64,000 bases of DNA from Lachnospiraceae bacterium AB2028 (GTDB lineage: Bacteria; Bacillota; Clostridia; Lachnospirales; Lachnospiraceae), in NCBI GenBank assembly GCA_000621425.1, contig JHYJ01000013.1:17724-81723 (forward strand), in the 5' to 3' direction. Below the pieces are notes generated by a model that saw only the letters and a program-made list of their open reading frames with translations, was not told the origin of the DNA and made no database searches. The position numbers and the translations under genes were made by a program. Of this stretch, positions 46,264 through 55,937 are shown piece after piece. Each line of letters opens with the position of its first letter. The first letter of the stretch is position 1.

Positions 46264-48036
46264 ATGCACAAACAAATCCTACAACCTATCATTTTTCCGT
46301 CAGATGACGTAAAGGAGCAGCAGTTATATTTCAAGTATAGCGGCAGTGGTATTTGTTGTGACAAAAACGTGATGCAGATCTTTGCAGGAACGGAGATTGA
46401 TCTCGGAACATATTTTAATAGTTTTTCCTATCGAAAGTGGAATAAGTATACGGGTATTGGCAGTTGTGAGCTGATGCTTAAACTGCAGGGAAGCGGATAT
46501 GTCTGCATATACAGTTATGCGCTTGAAGGCGGAACAGTAAAGAGAACAGAGTTAGTAAAAAAAGATTTTGACAATGGTACGGATAAAACATTGGAGTGTT
46601 CGCAGGAAATAGTAATCCGGATACCTGACAACAGTGAGGGACTTATTGGTTTCTCAATATATGCAAAAAGCAATACTGTACTGGATGATGCCTATTTTTT
46701 CACGGAAGATGAAATTGATTCTTTGCCTGTAAAACTTGCTGTTGCGTTTACCACTTATAAACGTGAGAAATATATCAGACACAATGTAGAACAGATTCTT
46801 AAACTCAGCGATGAGAGAATACATATCTATGTTTCCGATAACGGTGGAAGTGTGGATATGCAAGATATGCCCGGGCTTAAGATCTTTAATAATATCAACG
46901 CCGGTGGTGCAGGTGGATTTTGCAGAGACATGCTGGAAATCATGAAATCCGATGAAGGTTTTACGCATGTTATATTGATGGACGATGATGTAAAGGTCGA
47001 TGCAAGAGTTTTTGAAAGGCTAATACTTTTTCTCTCATTATTAAAGGGAGAATTTCATGATGCCATGGTTGGCGGTGCCATGTTCAGAAGTGATATGGAA
47101 TATTTTCATGTGGAAGCAGGATCGAAATGGCGCGGAACAGTCATTGAACCTTATGGATACGGTCTGGATATGAGAAGGCAGGATGCAGTACTTCTTAGCG
47201 ATACCGAAAGGGATACGGATTATAATGCGTGGTGGTTTTGCTGTTTACCGGTCGGATATATTCGTGATGATAATCTTCCTTTGCCGTTATTTTTTCAATG
47301 GGATGATGTGGATTACGGTGTAAGGAACAAGGCGCCGGTAATAATGATGAATGGTATATGTCTTTGGCATGATTCCTTTGACCTGAAAAAGACTGAGATG
47401 CATACTTATTATGCGTTGCGTAATTCGATGATAGTTAACTGCTGTCATGAGGGCGGAGATCCGGGGATTAAGGTCCGGAAAAGGATAAGACGTATGGTGG
47501 CAGCGGAGTTATGTTTGTACAGATACGGACATGCAGAGGCTGTGTTGAGGGCGGTGGAGGATTTCATGAAAGGCCCATCATGGCTGTGTGAGCTGGACCC
47601 GGAGGAATATAATAAAAAAATATATGAAATGAATACACCGTTTTCTTATGTTTCAGATCGGGTTGACCTTGAATGGTATCTGGTAGGCTGTGGGATCACG
47701 GATAAGGACCTGCTGCATGCATTAGTCAGAAAACTTACGCTTAACGGTTATCTCCTTACTGCTGACAGGGAACATACAGTGCCGATATATGCGGGCAGGC
47801 CGGCACAGGGGTACCGCGCAAAAAAAATATTATTTTATGACAATGTGACGGGAATGGGTTATGAATCCTATAGGGATAGGGCCAGAGCTTTGTCTTTATT
47901 TATCCGTTTTGTAAAAGTATATTTGAGACTGATATTCGGATATAAAAAGATTTCCGGGGAATATAAAAATAAATATGCATATATGACATCAAAAAAAATG
48001 TGGACAGGATATCTTAAACTGCAGGAGGATGGATGA
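46264..48036 (+). CDS. GlfT2-like galactofuranosyltransferase family protein
   Basis: 590 residues. An N-terminal beta-sandwich-like part (~1-150) precedes a GT-A domain: LAVAFTTYKREKYI, VSDNGG, NINAGGAGGFCRDML, ILMDDDVKVD, QWDDVDYGVR and a catalytic-type WHDSF. This set of motifs is typical of the GlfT2 family, which adds galactofuranose processively from UDP-Galf; no UDP-galactopyranose mutase gene is in the window. The ribosome binding site is weak. It overlaps the next gene by four bases. Confidence 0.85.
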   Translation: MHKQILQPIIFPSDDVKEQQLYFKYSGSGICCDKNVMQIFAGTEIDLGTYFNSFSYRKWNKYTGIGSCELMLKLQGSGYVCIYSYALEGGTVKRTELVKKDFDNGTDKTLECSQEIVIRIPDNSEGLIGFSIYAKSNTVLDDAYFFTEDEIDSLPVKLAVAFTTYKREKYIRHNVEQILKLSDERIHIYVSDNGGSVDMQDMPGLKIFNNINAGGAGGFCRDMLEIMKSDEGFTHVILMDDDVKVDARVFERLILFLSLLKGEFHDAMVGGAMFRSDMEYFHVEAGSKWRGTVIEPYGYGLDMRRQDAVLLSDTERDTDYNAWWFCCLPVGYIRDDNLPLPLFFQWDDVDYGVRNKAPVIMMNGICLWHDSFDLKKTEMHTYYALRNSMIVNCCHEGGDPGIKVRKRIRRMVAAELCLYRYGHAEAVLRAVEDFMKGPSWLCELDPEEYNKKIYEMNTPFSYVSDRVDLEWYLVGCGITDKDLLHALVRKLTLNGYLLTADREHTVPIYAGRPAQGYRAKKILFYDNVTGMGYESYRDRARALSLFIRFVKVYLRLIFGYKKISGEYKNKYAYMTSKKMWTGYLKLQEDG

Positions 48037-50117
48037 CATCATCGGGAAAACGAAAAAAAGATAGTCTTTACCGGGTATTGGTAAATACTCATCCCGGGAT
48101 TGCATACAGATACCACAACGCACATGATGGCAAAAAAGGTCCGGGAAAGGTTGCATCATGGGTGTATCTCCTGTGGCTTAATTTTGCGTACTATTTTTTA
48201 TTCTGTCATTTTCTTGGAAACATTCCGCTTACGGATGATGAGAGGAAAACCATACCGGATCCGGATATCAGTGAGTCGGAGAATGCGAAAAAAGATTTTG
48301 TTCAGCTCCTGCATGAAGAAGGACCTGTTTCAGATGATTATATGCGGCATCTTTCAGAATACGACATTATATCTTTTGATATGTTTGACACGCTGATATT
48401 CCGTCCGGTATCCGAGCCGGATGATCTTTTCTTTTTCATAGGTGAAAGAACCGGGGTGTTGAATTTTAAGGAACTGCGGGTAAATGCAGAGAGAGCGTGT
48501 CGTGAGAAAAGGATCAAAGAAAAAGGCCATGCTGAGGTGACGCTGGAAGAGATATGGAAGATGCTGGAAAATGAAATCGGTATCAGTGCAGCGGAAGGCA
48601 TGAATGTAGAAATGGATGTCGAACGTAAGCTCTGTTATGCAAATCCTGTCATGCTGAAGGTGTGGCAGGATCTTAAAAGTGCCGGGAAGCATCTGATAGT
48701 GATCACGGATATGTATCTGCCTGAAAAGTGCATCAGAGATATATTGGATGAAAATGGTTTCTCCGGTGCTGATAAAATATACGTCTCATGTGAATATGGT
48801 CTGTCTAAAGCAGATGGACATCTGTATGATAAAGCGCTTTTTGATCTGGGAGTGAAGAAATTCATTCATGTAGGAGATAATCCATACAGTGATATGGACA
48901 ATGCCAAAAGGAAGGGGCTGGATATATTACCTTATCCCAAAGTTAAACGTAAAGCTGCTGCATATCGTCCGTATGATATGTCTGCAATGGTGGGGAGTGC
49001 CTATCGCGGAATAGTCAGCAATCATTTATATAATGGTTTTCAAATCTACAGCATGGAGTATGAATATGGCTTTATATATGGCGGACTGTTTGTGCTTGGG
49101 TACTGTCATTTTATACATGAGTGCTTTAAGAACAGCGGCGCAGATAAAATATTATTCTTGTCACGTGACGGTGACATCCTGATGCAGGTATATAAAAGGC
49201 TTTATCCAAATGACTGTGCAGAGTATGTATACTGGTCACGAAAAGCAGCCCTTAAGCTTATGGCACCGGAAGACAAAAATGATTTTTTCAAGAGATTTAT
49301 CGATCACAAGACGAATCAGGGATATACGATAAGCTCGATATTGAAATCCATGGAGCTGGAGCAACTGCTGACAGAACTGCCGGATGGTCTTGCTGCTGAT
49401 GATTTGCTGACCACAGAAAGTGCGGATGCTTTAAAAGTCGTCCTGGAAAAAAGCTGGTCCGATATAAGTTTATTATATTCTTCACAGATAGTGGCTGCAG
49501 AAAAGTATTTAAGGAGTGTTCTGTCGGAATGTAAGAAAGCCCTTGCCGTTGATATAGGTTGGGCAGGGAGCGGTGCTATGGCATTGTCTCATCTGGTGGA
49601 AAGGGTTTGGCAGATGCCATGTGAGATAGAGGGGATAGTTGCCGGAACGAATACGATATACAATACCGAGCCGGATGCAGCTGAACCTTTTCTGCAGAGC
49701 GGGAAAATGAAGTCATATATGTATTCGCAGAGCCATAACAGGGATCTGCTGAAAAAGCATGATCCAGGCAAGGGTTATAATATTTACTGGGAACTCTTGT
49801 TGGCTTCTCCCGAGCCGCGTTTTGCGGGTTATTATGATGCTGCTCCACAAGGTGATGACAGTTATGTATATGATGAAAATAGCGGTATTTATCTTAAGTT
49901 TGCCCCAAATGATATAGATCCGGAAAAAGCCACTGAAGTACAGAAAGGTATACTGGATTTTGTGACAGAGTATACGGAGCGTTTTAAGGAATATCCGTAT
50001 ATGATGAATATAAGCGGACGGGATGCGTATGCTCCTATGATTACAGTGGCCGGAAAAAAGGAGCGTTTTCTAAGACGTATGGCGGAACGCTTTGATCCGG
50101 ATGTGAATGTGGAGTGA
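48033..50117 (+). CDS. HAD-like plus FLSRDG-domain protein of glycan loci
   Basis: 694 residues. Residues ~100-310 form a HAD-like domain: ISFDMFDTLIFRP (nucleophile Asp and general acid), VITDMYLP, SKADGHLYDKAL and HVGDNPYSDMDNA. Residues ~330-690 contain ILFLSRDGDILM and LAVDIGWAGSGAM, shared with the 37175-38536 protein. Proteins of this build are common in Clostridia surface-glycan loci; they may act on sugar phosphates, but this is inference. CAGGAGG precedes the ATG, which overlaps the previous stop. Confidence 0.78.
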   Translation: MTSSGKRKKDSLYRVLVNTHPGIAYRYHNAHDGKKGPGKVASWVYLLWLNFAYYFLFCHFLGNIPLTDDERKTIPDPDISESENAKKDFVQLLHEEGPVSDDYMRHLSEYDIISFDMFDTLIFRPVSEPDDLFFFIGERTGVLNFKELRVNAERACREKRIKEKGHAEVTLEEIWKMLENEIGISAAEGMNVEMDVERKLCYANPVMLKVWQDLKSAGKHLIVITDMYLPEKCIRDILDENGFSGADKIYVSCEYGLSKADGHLYDKALFDLGVKKFIHVGDNPYSDMDNAKRKGLDILPYPKVKRKAAAYRPYDMSAMVGSAYRGIVSNHLYNGFQIYSMEYEYGFIYGGLFVLGYCHFIHECFKNSGADKILFLSRDGDILMQVYKRLYPNDCAEYVYWSRKAALKLMAPEDKNDFFKRFIDHKTNQGYTISSILKSMELEQLLTELPDGLAADDLLTTESADALKVVLEKSWSDISLLYSSQIVAAEKYLRSVLSECKKALAVDIGWAGSGAMALSHLVERVWQMPCEIEGIVAGTNTIYNTEPDAAEPFLQSGKMKSYMYSQSHNRDLLKKHDPGKGYNIYWELLLASPEPRFAGYYDAAPQGDDSYVYDENSGIYLKFAPNDIDPEKATEVQKGILDFVTEYTERFKEYPYMMNISGRDAYAPMITVAGKKERFLRRMAERFDPDVNVE

Positions 50118-50130
50118 GTATGCTTTGTAT

Positions 50131-50163
50131 AATAACTGCAACCTGGCTGGGGCGGTTATTTTT
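50131..50163 (+). terminator. Intrinsic terminator of the first glycan operon
   Basis: AATAACTGC pairs with GCGGTTATT (nine pairs, one G-U) around a 12-base loop, and the stem runs into five T. Confidence 0.8.
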
Positions 50164-50238
50164 ATGCTCTTCCGTGATTGAAACTCCCCGTAGTGGCAGA
50201 CATCGCTCAAACATGATAAAATACACAAGTTAGCTGAT

Positions 50239-50262
50239 TTCCCGCATTTTTCAGTGCGGGAA
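50239..50262 (+). other. Leader hairpin before the NusG-like gene
   Basis: TTCCCGCA pairs perfectly with TGCGGGAA over an 8-base loop, followed by GTTTTATT. It could be a weak terminator or an RNA element for the antiterminator encoded 35 bases later. Confidence 0.55.
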
Positions 50263-50296
50263 GTTTTATTAGGAATACATCCGGGACGGTCAGGCC

Positions 50297-50800
50297 ATGT
50301 GGTACGTGATGTGGGTGCGAGCCCGCCATGAGGAAGAAATCATAAGACAGTGCAAAAGGTTCCTTAAGGATGACGAGGAAGTTTTTGTTATGTATGTGGA
50401 AAAGCTTCGCCGTAGCGGTAAGGAGTGGATCGCACACAGGGAACCGGCCTTCAAAAACTATGTTTTTGCTGATGTTAAGGATGTGGATGAGTTCAGAGTC
50501 CGCATTAAAAGAATCCCTGATCTGACAAAGCTCCTTCAAGTAGGGTCTGAGATAGTGCCTATCTATCCGGATGAAGAGGAATTCCTAAGGAGCATTGGCG
50601 GCAAGGATCATATCATCAGGCCTTCCAGGGGCCATTATGAAGGTGAAAAGATAATAGTCACGGACGGTCCGCTGAAAGGCCAGGAGTCATTCATCAAGTG
50701 GGTTGACAGGCGTCAGCGTCTCGTGGGGATAGAAATCCGGCTTATGAACCGTACGGTTGAAGTTAAGCTTGGTGCGGAATTCGTAAAGACAGCAGAGTGA
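50297..50800 (+). CDS. NusG-like transcription antiterminator (LoaP/RfaH type)
   Basis: 167 residues. NGN domain at the start (WYVMWVRARHEEEII, a typical W-Y-V-x-x-V opening) and a KOW domain near the end (IIVTDGPLKGQESFIKWVDR). Specialised NusG paralogs of the LoaP group sit at the head of long polysaccharide operons in Firmicutes and let RNA polymerase pass terminators. The housekeeping nusG would lie next to secE and ribosomal genes, which are absent. It probably serves the genes after it. Confidence 0.88.
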   Translation: MWYVMWVRARHEEEIIRQCKRFLKDDEEVFVMYVEKLRRSGKEWIAHREPAFKNYVFADVKDVDEFRVRIKRIPDLTKLLQVGSEIVPIYPDEEEFLRSIGGKDHIIRPSRGHYEGEKIIVTDGPLKGQESFIKWVDRRQRLVGIEIRLMNRTVEVKLGAEFVKTAE

Positions 50801-50886
50801 CGTAAAGTGCAATAGATAACACATACGTAGCATTTTAATATTTATCAAGAATAGTAATCGCTGTTAAAAAAGGAGACGATAGTATC

Positions 50887-51366
50887 ATGGAAGGAAACAG
50901 TCAAATAAATGTAGCTGCATCTGATACCAAACTTCAGCAGGAGCGGGCAGAGGAGGCGACCCACAGACAGAATGTGGAGGAATACAATAAGCAGGCAGCC
51001 CTGATCGAGAAGAAGCAGCTGAAATACCAGAAGCTTTCTTTTCTGATGTCTATGCTGAGCGCATTATTCACCGGTGGGATGCTGATAGTAGTAGTGGGAT
51101 TCGTGATGTTTGCGGTTCCGAAGATCAATACCATCTACGACAGCACCATGGTATCCCTTAAGAATCTTGAGCAGCTGACGGCTGAGCTCAATGAAGCAGA
51201 CCTGGGCGGTACAGTGGAGAATATCAACAATCTCACCATCCAGGCCACAGGTGATCTGTCGGCGAGTATGGAACGCTTGAACTCAGTGGACCTGGAGACC
51301 CTTAATGAGGCCATCGATAACCTGAATGCTACGGTTGAGCCGCTGGCAAGATTTTTTGGGAAGTAA
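50887..51366 (+). CDS. Small membrane protein with coiled coil, unknown function
   Basis: 159 residues. A Gln/Glu/Lys-rich coiled-coil start (~15-55), one membrane segment (LSALFTGGMLIVVVGFVMFA, ~60-80), then a second helical region rich in Asn, Leu and Glu (~85-155). There is no signal peptide and no family I recognise. AAAAAGGAG precedes the ATG. Its place between the antiterminator and a GT4 gene suggests a scaffold role in glycan assembly, which is only a guess. Confidence 0.7.
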   Translation: MEGNSQINVAASDTKLQQERAEEATHRQNVEEYNKQAALIEKKQLKYQKLSFLMSMLSALFTGGMLIVVVGFVMFAVPKINTIYDSTMVSLKNLEQLTAELNEADLGGTVENINNLTIQATGDLSASMERLNSVDLETLNEAIDNLNATVEPLARFFGK

Positions 51367-51369
51367 CGA

Positions 51370-52611
51370 ATGAATATACTGATCGTGCATAACAAATACC
51401 AGATCCCTGGCGGAGAAGACGTGGTGGTGGATAATGAAGCTGCCATGCTTAGGAAACATGGCCATAAAGTGGTTATGTATATCAGGAACAATTCAGAACT
51501 GTCAGAAGGTGGCAAGTTAAAAAAAGTTCTGATGTATATGGAGAGTTTTTTTTCTATGCGGGCCTATAGGGATATATGCCGTCTTATCAGGAAGAAAAAA
51601 ATCGATGTGGTTCATGTTCACAATACAGTGCATCGTATCAGTCCTTCTGTTTTTTATGCGGCTGTACGTATGGGGGTGCCGGTAGTGCAGACACTGCATA
51701 ATTTCCGAATGGTATGTCCCGGCGCAACGCTTTATAGGGATAGGCACATATGCGAGGAGTGCATAAGTTGCAAGTCTTGTTACATGTCCGCTATATCACA
51801 TGCCTGCTATCGTGGTAGCAGACTACAGACGGCGGCAGTGGTCCTTAGCATACTGCTCCAGAGGATGTCCGGTATATGGGGAAGAGTGCACTATATCTGC
51901 CTGACAGAGTTCAATAAGGATATAATTCAACGTCTCAATGTCGATTGTAATCATCCGATTATTCCGGCGCATCATATACATGTCAAACCAAATTTCACGC
52001 CTGAGCCGGATTGCGCACACGCACCGGGGCTGCAGCAGTCAGATACAGATGATCAGTTGACTGAGCTCATGCGAAAGATAGGTTTGTCTCCAAATACTAA
52101 ATATTATATATCCCTTGGCCGCTTAGAACGGATCAAAGGATCTCATTTCATTGTAAAAGCTTTTGCGCGTAACGGAAAGACTCTTGTGATGGTAGGTACC
52201 GGTGAGCAGGAAGAAAAAATACAGAAATATTTGGAAAAACACCATATTACAAACATTCACATCGTAGGCCAGCTTCCCCATGGGGATGCGATGAAGATTC
52301 TCTCAAAGGCAGAGGCCCTTGTCATCTGTCCGCAGTTGTATGAAACATTTGGTATGAATGTGATAGAGGCATATGCACATGGCATCCCGGTTATATCCAA
52401 CGATGTCGGAAATGCAGCTGCGCTGGTTATAGATGGCGTAACGGGTATAAAGGAAGAAAACAGCATAAACGGATTGTGCAAGGCAGTGGACAGATTTGAA
52501 AATTTGGACAGACAGAAACTTTCTGCCAATTCCCATAGATTATATGTTGAAAAGTATAGTGAAGACAAGAATTATGAACAGTTGATGAAGATATACATGA
52601 ATGTACAGTAA
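51370..52611 (+). CDS. Family 4 glycosyltransferase
   Basis: 413 residues. GT-B fold with QTLHNFRMVCPGATLYRD and a Cys-rich segment (ICEECISCKSCY, ~125-137) seen in a subgroup of GT4 enzymes; the C-terminal half shows ISLGRLERIKGSH and CPQLYETFGMNVIEAYA. The Cys cluster might bind a metal. It lies four bases after the small membrane protein gene. Confidence 0.9.
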   Translation: MNILIVHNKYQIPGGEDVVVDNEAAMLRKHGHKVVMYIRNNSELSEGGKLKKVLMYMESFFSMRAYRDICRLIRKKKIDVVHVHNTVHRISPSVFYAAVRMGVPVVQTLHNFRMVCPGATLYRDRHICEECISCKSCYMSAISHACYRGSRLQTAAVVLSILLQRMSGIWGRVHYICLTEFNKDIIQRLNVDCNHPIIPAHHIHVKPNFTPEPDCAHAPGLQQSDTDDQLTELMRKIGLSPNTKYYISLGRLERIKGSHFIVKAFARNGKTLVMVGTGEQEEKIQKYLEKHHITNIHIVGQLPHGDAMKILSKAEALVICPQLYETFGMNVIEAYAHGIPVISNDVGNAAALVIDGVTGIKEENSINGLCKAVDRFENLDRQKLSANSHRLYVEKYSEDKNYEQLMKIYMNVQ

Positions 52612-52723
52612 CTGTTTATATTGCAGATAATTCTTCTAAAATTTGAAGTAATAGAGTACAGTAATTTGGACTTAGATAGAAAAAGAAGTATATAGGATAG
52701 AATACTATTTCGAGGCTGATAAT

Positions 52724-54181
52724 ATGAATTTTAATTCGTATATATTTATATTGGTGTTTGTACCGACAGTAGTTCTGGGATATCATTTGTTAAATCAGAA
52801 AAAAAAATATCAGTTGGCACAGTGTTATCTTTTGCTGATGTCTTTTTTATTTTATGCTTACGCTGGGATTCCATATTTTATATTGATTTTAACCAGTATT
52901 CTTATAAATTATCTGATAAGTAAAATAATGGAGTATCCCGGATTAAAAAGATGGTGCATGATATTTGGAATCACATTTAATTTATTACTTCTGTTTTATT
53001 TTAAATATTATGATTTCTTTATCTCGAATCTTAATGTAGTGTTTCATAGAAGTTTTGTTCTAAAAAACATTGTTCTTCCATTAGGAATAAGCTTTTATAC
53101 ATTCCAGCAAATCTCATTTATAATAGACAGAGGAAAGGGCAGAGCCCCACACTATTCTTTAACGGACTATTCGTGTTATGTTATTTTTTTTCCACAGCTG
53201 GTTGCCGGACCGATAGTTAAACATGATGAACTGATTCCACAATTTCATGACGAACGAAAAAAGGTGTTTTCCTGGGACAATCTGTATAGGGGAATGGCTT
53301 TATTCGTGATAGGACTTAGTAAAAAGACTCTGATAGCTGACTATTTAGCTTTGGCTGTTGATTATGGATATGATAACATTGCCACACTTGATTCGGTTAG
53401 TGCTTTCATAGCTATGTTGGGGTACACTCTTCAGATTTATTTTGATTTTAGTGGGTATTCAGATATGGCTATCGGATTGGCGCGGATGCTTAATCTTGAT
53501 TTGCCCATTAATTTTGACAGACCATATCTTTCCGGGAGTATTGGCGAATTCTGGCGTAGATGGCATATAACCCTAAATAGATTTTTAATGGAATATGTAT
53601 ATATACCGTTAGGTGGCAGCAGAACCGGGAAGTGGCGAAGAGTTTTAAATGTAATGATCGTTTTTTTTCTAAGCGGTCTATGGCATGGCGCAAACTGGAC
53701 TTTTATACTATGGGGGACTTTGCATGGTACTTTAGTTGCATTAGAAGGTCTTTTTCCAAAAAACAAGAATAGAAAAAATGGCATTGGTGTGGTTCGAAGT
53801 TTCCTATTGGAAAATCTTCTGTGGATATTGTTCAGGAGTGATAGTGTTTCTGGTGCGGTTCAGATGTACAAGCGCTTATTTTCATTTTCATATAATGGGT
53901 CAATAAGGGAGTTGGCTCTGGCAATGGATAATTCATTGCTCTTTATTCCGATACAGATCATAAAGAAAGTGGGTTTAGAGAATCTGAATGATTCTTTTTA
54001 TCTGGTTTACATGTTAGTTCTATTCTGTGTGGCAGTATTTATGTTAGTGGGGAGAAATGCATATCAGCGTGTAAGGGATATGTCTCCGGGAAAGTATTAT
54101 CCTGGAATTCTGGCGTTGCTATTTGTTTTTTGCATAGTTTGTTTCTCTAGAACAGAAGTGTTTTTATACTTTAATTTTTAG
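52724..54181 (+). CDS. MBOAT-family O-acyltransferase (AlgI/DltB-like)
   Basis: 485 residues with about ten membrane segments. SFYTFQQISFIID, YFDFSGYSDMAIGLARM, FWRRWHITL and the catalytic-type His in LSGLWHGANWTF are family hallmarks. Such enzymes move acyl groups across the membrane to glycans such as alginate or teichoic acid. The partner is probably the SGNH-like protein encoded next. The region is A+T-rich. The start lacks a strong Shine-Dalgarno site (GAGGCTGATAAT). Confidence 0.92.
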   Translation: MNFNSYIFILVFVPTVVLGYHLLNQKKKYQLAQCYLLLMSFLFYAYAGIPYFILILTSILINYLISKIMEYPGLKRWCMIFGITFNLLLLFYFKYYDFFISNLNVVFHRSFVLKNIVLPLGISFYTFQQISFIIDRGKGRAPHYSLTDYSCYVIFFPQLVAGPIVKHDELIPQFHDERKKVFSWDNLYRGMALFVIGLSKKTLIADYLALAVDYGYDNIATLDSVSAFIAMLGYTLQIYFDFSGYSDMAIGLARMLNLDLPINFDRPYLSGSIGEFWRRWHITLNRFLMEYVYIPLGGSRTGKWRRVLNVMIVFFLSGLWHGANWTFILWGTLHGTLVALEGLFPKNKNRKNGIGVVRSFLLENLLWILFRSDSVSGAVQMYKRLFSFSYNGSIRELALAMDNSLLFIPIQIIKKVGLENLNDSFYLVYMLVLFCVAVFMLVGRNAYQRVRDMSPGKYYPGILALLFVFCIVCFSRTEVFLYFNF

Positions 54182-54215
54182 CGTGTAGAAGTATTATTTT
54201 GCGGGTGAAAAAGTA

Positions 54216-55298
54216 TTGAAAAAAGATGTAAAAAGTGCAGCAATAAGTTTTGGGGTTTATTCTTTGGTACTATTGGTACTAATTGCGGTATTCGTAATTT
54301 TGGTAGATCCTTTTTTTCACTATCATGCACCTTTATTCGGACTAAAAGCTGTTCAGACTAAAAAAGAATACCAGGCAAATGGTGCGATCGAGCATTTGGA
54401 TTATGACGCGGTACTTGTAGGTTCATCGACCGCAGTAAATATTAATACGTCTATTTTTGATGATGAATTAGGATGTCATACTATAAAGGCGTGTGCGTCG
54501 GCAGGATCGACGTCTGTACTCTGCTATTATGTTAACAAGGCGTTTAGTCATCAGGATTTGGATTATGTCTTCTATAGCCTGGATTTTTTTGCACTTTTCA
54601 GAGAAATTGATAATGATCCAACGGATGATCAGGTAGTATACTTAAGAGACAGAAATCCTTTTAATGATGCTGAGTATTTGTGGAATATTGATGTCTTGGG
54701 CAGAGAAATACCTAATATGGTAGCTGTTTCCGGACATTCAAATTATGATGAAGGCATGGCGTATAATTTTTCTCAATTTGCCACATTTGGGATTGATGAG
54801 GTTTTGCAAACGTATACGCCGATTGAAACGGTGGCGGAACAGGATATCCCTGATGGAACCCAAAATACTGTGGACGGAAATCTTGCGTTGATAAAAAACA
54901 TGATAGAAAGTCATCCGGATACGGAATTTTATATTATTATTCCGACGGTAAGTATATTGTATTGGGATAGAGAATATAGGGAAGGCGGACTGGATAAAGC
55001 ACTCTGGTCCATGGGGTATGCAATCAAGACCCTATCACCTTATGATAATGTTCATATTTCAGGTGGATTGTTTAATGATAGGGATACTGTGATGAATTTG
55101 AATGATTTCATGGATATAACACATGCATCCTATGATAAGAATTGCGAATGGGCAGAAATAGCGATTCAGGGCGAACATGATCTTAACGAAGAAAATGCCG
55201 AGGCAGAAATTGAGGTTTTGCGTAGCATAATTTTTGATTATGAAGAAAGATATGAAGAGGAAGGCACAATGGATTTTCTTCATGAATATGCAAAATAA
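54216..55298 (+). CDS. SGNH-like protein, partner of the MBOAT acyltransferase
   Basis: 360 residues. One N-terminal membrane segment (~10-33), then an extracellular domain with Ser in AVLVGSSTAVN and a D-x-x-H in FMDITHASYD, fitting an SGNH hydrolase catalytic set. DltD, PatB and AlgX-type proteins play this role next to MBOAT genes, passing the acyl group to the glycan. The start codon appears to be TTG at 54216, with GGGTG eight bases before; no in-frame ATG nearby is better. Confidence 0.75.
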   Translation: MKKDVKSAAISFGVYSLVLLVLIAVFVILVDPFFHYHAPLFGLKAVQTKKEYQANGAIEHLDYDAVLVGSSTAVNINTSIFDDELGCHTIKACASAGSTSVLCYYVNKAFSHQDLDYVFYSLDFFALFREIDNDPTDDQVVYLRDRNPFNDAEYLWNIDVLGREIPNMVAVSGHSNYDEGMAYNFSQFATFGIDEVLQTYTPIETVAEQDIPDGTQNTVDGNLALIKNMIESHPDTEFYIIIPTVSILYWDREYREGGLDKALWSMGYAIKTLSPYDNVHISGGLFNDRDTVMNLNDFMDITHASYDKNCEWAEIAIQGEHDLNEENAEAEIEVLRSIIFDYEERYEEEGTMDFLHEYAK

Positions 55299-55343
55299 GG
55301 TAATAAAGACAGGGGATTTTGCCCTGCGCTGAGGATTATAAGA

Positions 55344-55609
55344 ATGAAAAAGGGAATAAGCGTGATTTTGCGTAATATACGGACCGATTGCCTTTGCTGG
55401 GTAAATTGACAAACGCAGATACACCATATCTGGCGGTGAGAGATCTGATTCCCGGAGCAACTAATCCGTTTACGGGGTCAGTGTTTGATATGAGCGGAAA
55501 GCAAGATGGATTTAATGTTCTGTATAGTACAAATCATAATTTTGGTAGTTTTACACCAGAGGGGCGTTGGTATCATATATCCGAGAATATATACGACAAG
55601 GATAATTAG
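55344..55609 (+). pseudogene. Frameshifted gene remnant, possibly alkaline-phosphatase/sulfatase-like C-terminus
   Basis: An ATG at 55344 after GAGGATTATAAG opens a 21-codon frame that stops early. From about 55376 another frame continues to 55609 and reads RLPLLGKLTNADTPYLAVRD, then a beta-rich stretch ending in a TAG. This segment reminds me of the C-terminus of surface-glycan phosphoglycerol-transferase/sulfatase-like proteins, but I am not sure. The rest of 55610-55937 contains no gene I can support. Confidence 0.4.
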
Positions 55610-55937
55610 AGTCAGATAAGTCAGCCATGACTTATTGGTAATAAATGTTTTCTTTGTTGCCACTATTTGTTTGCTAATAACCGGGATAAGTGATAAAATT
55701 ATCCGGTGGAAATAGTATAACGTTGTGGAAACGTCTTGATAGTAAATACGGCTTTTTATATTTTTACGTGATGCTGCTTGCGTATTCGGATGAGCAATTC
55801 TCCGTGATATGCATAGGCGGATATAAAGAGGGGGAGTAGGCAGGGCCTTTTGGCGCTGCTTGGTGTATTTACGCTCAAAATGACGGCGAAAAGTTAGTAA
55901 CAGTATTATATATAATCATATAAAAAGGGGGGTAAGC

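Noticed and set aside
54216..55298. SGNH-like protein as a free-standing esterase
   Set aside because: Its N-terminal anchor and place directly after an MBOAT gene fit an acyl-transfer partner better than a free hydrolase.
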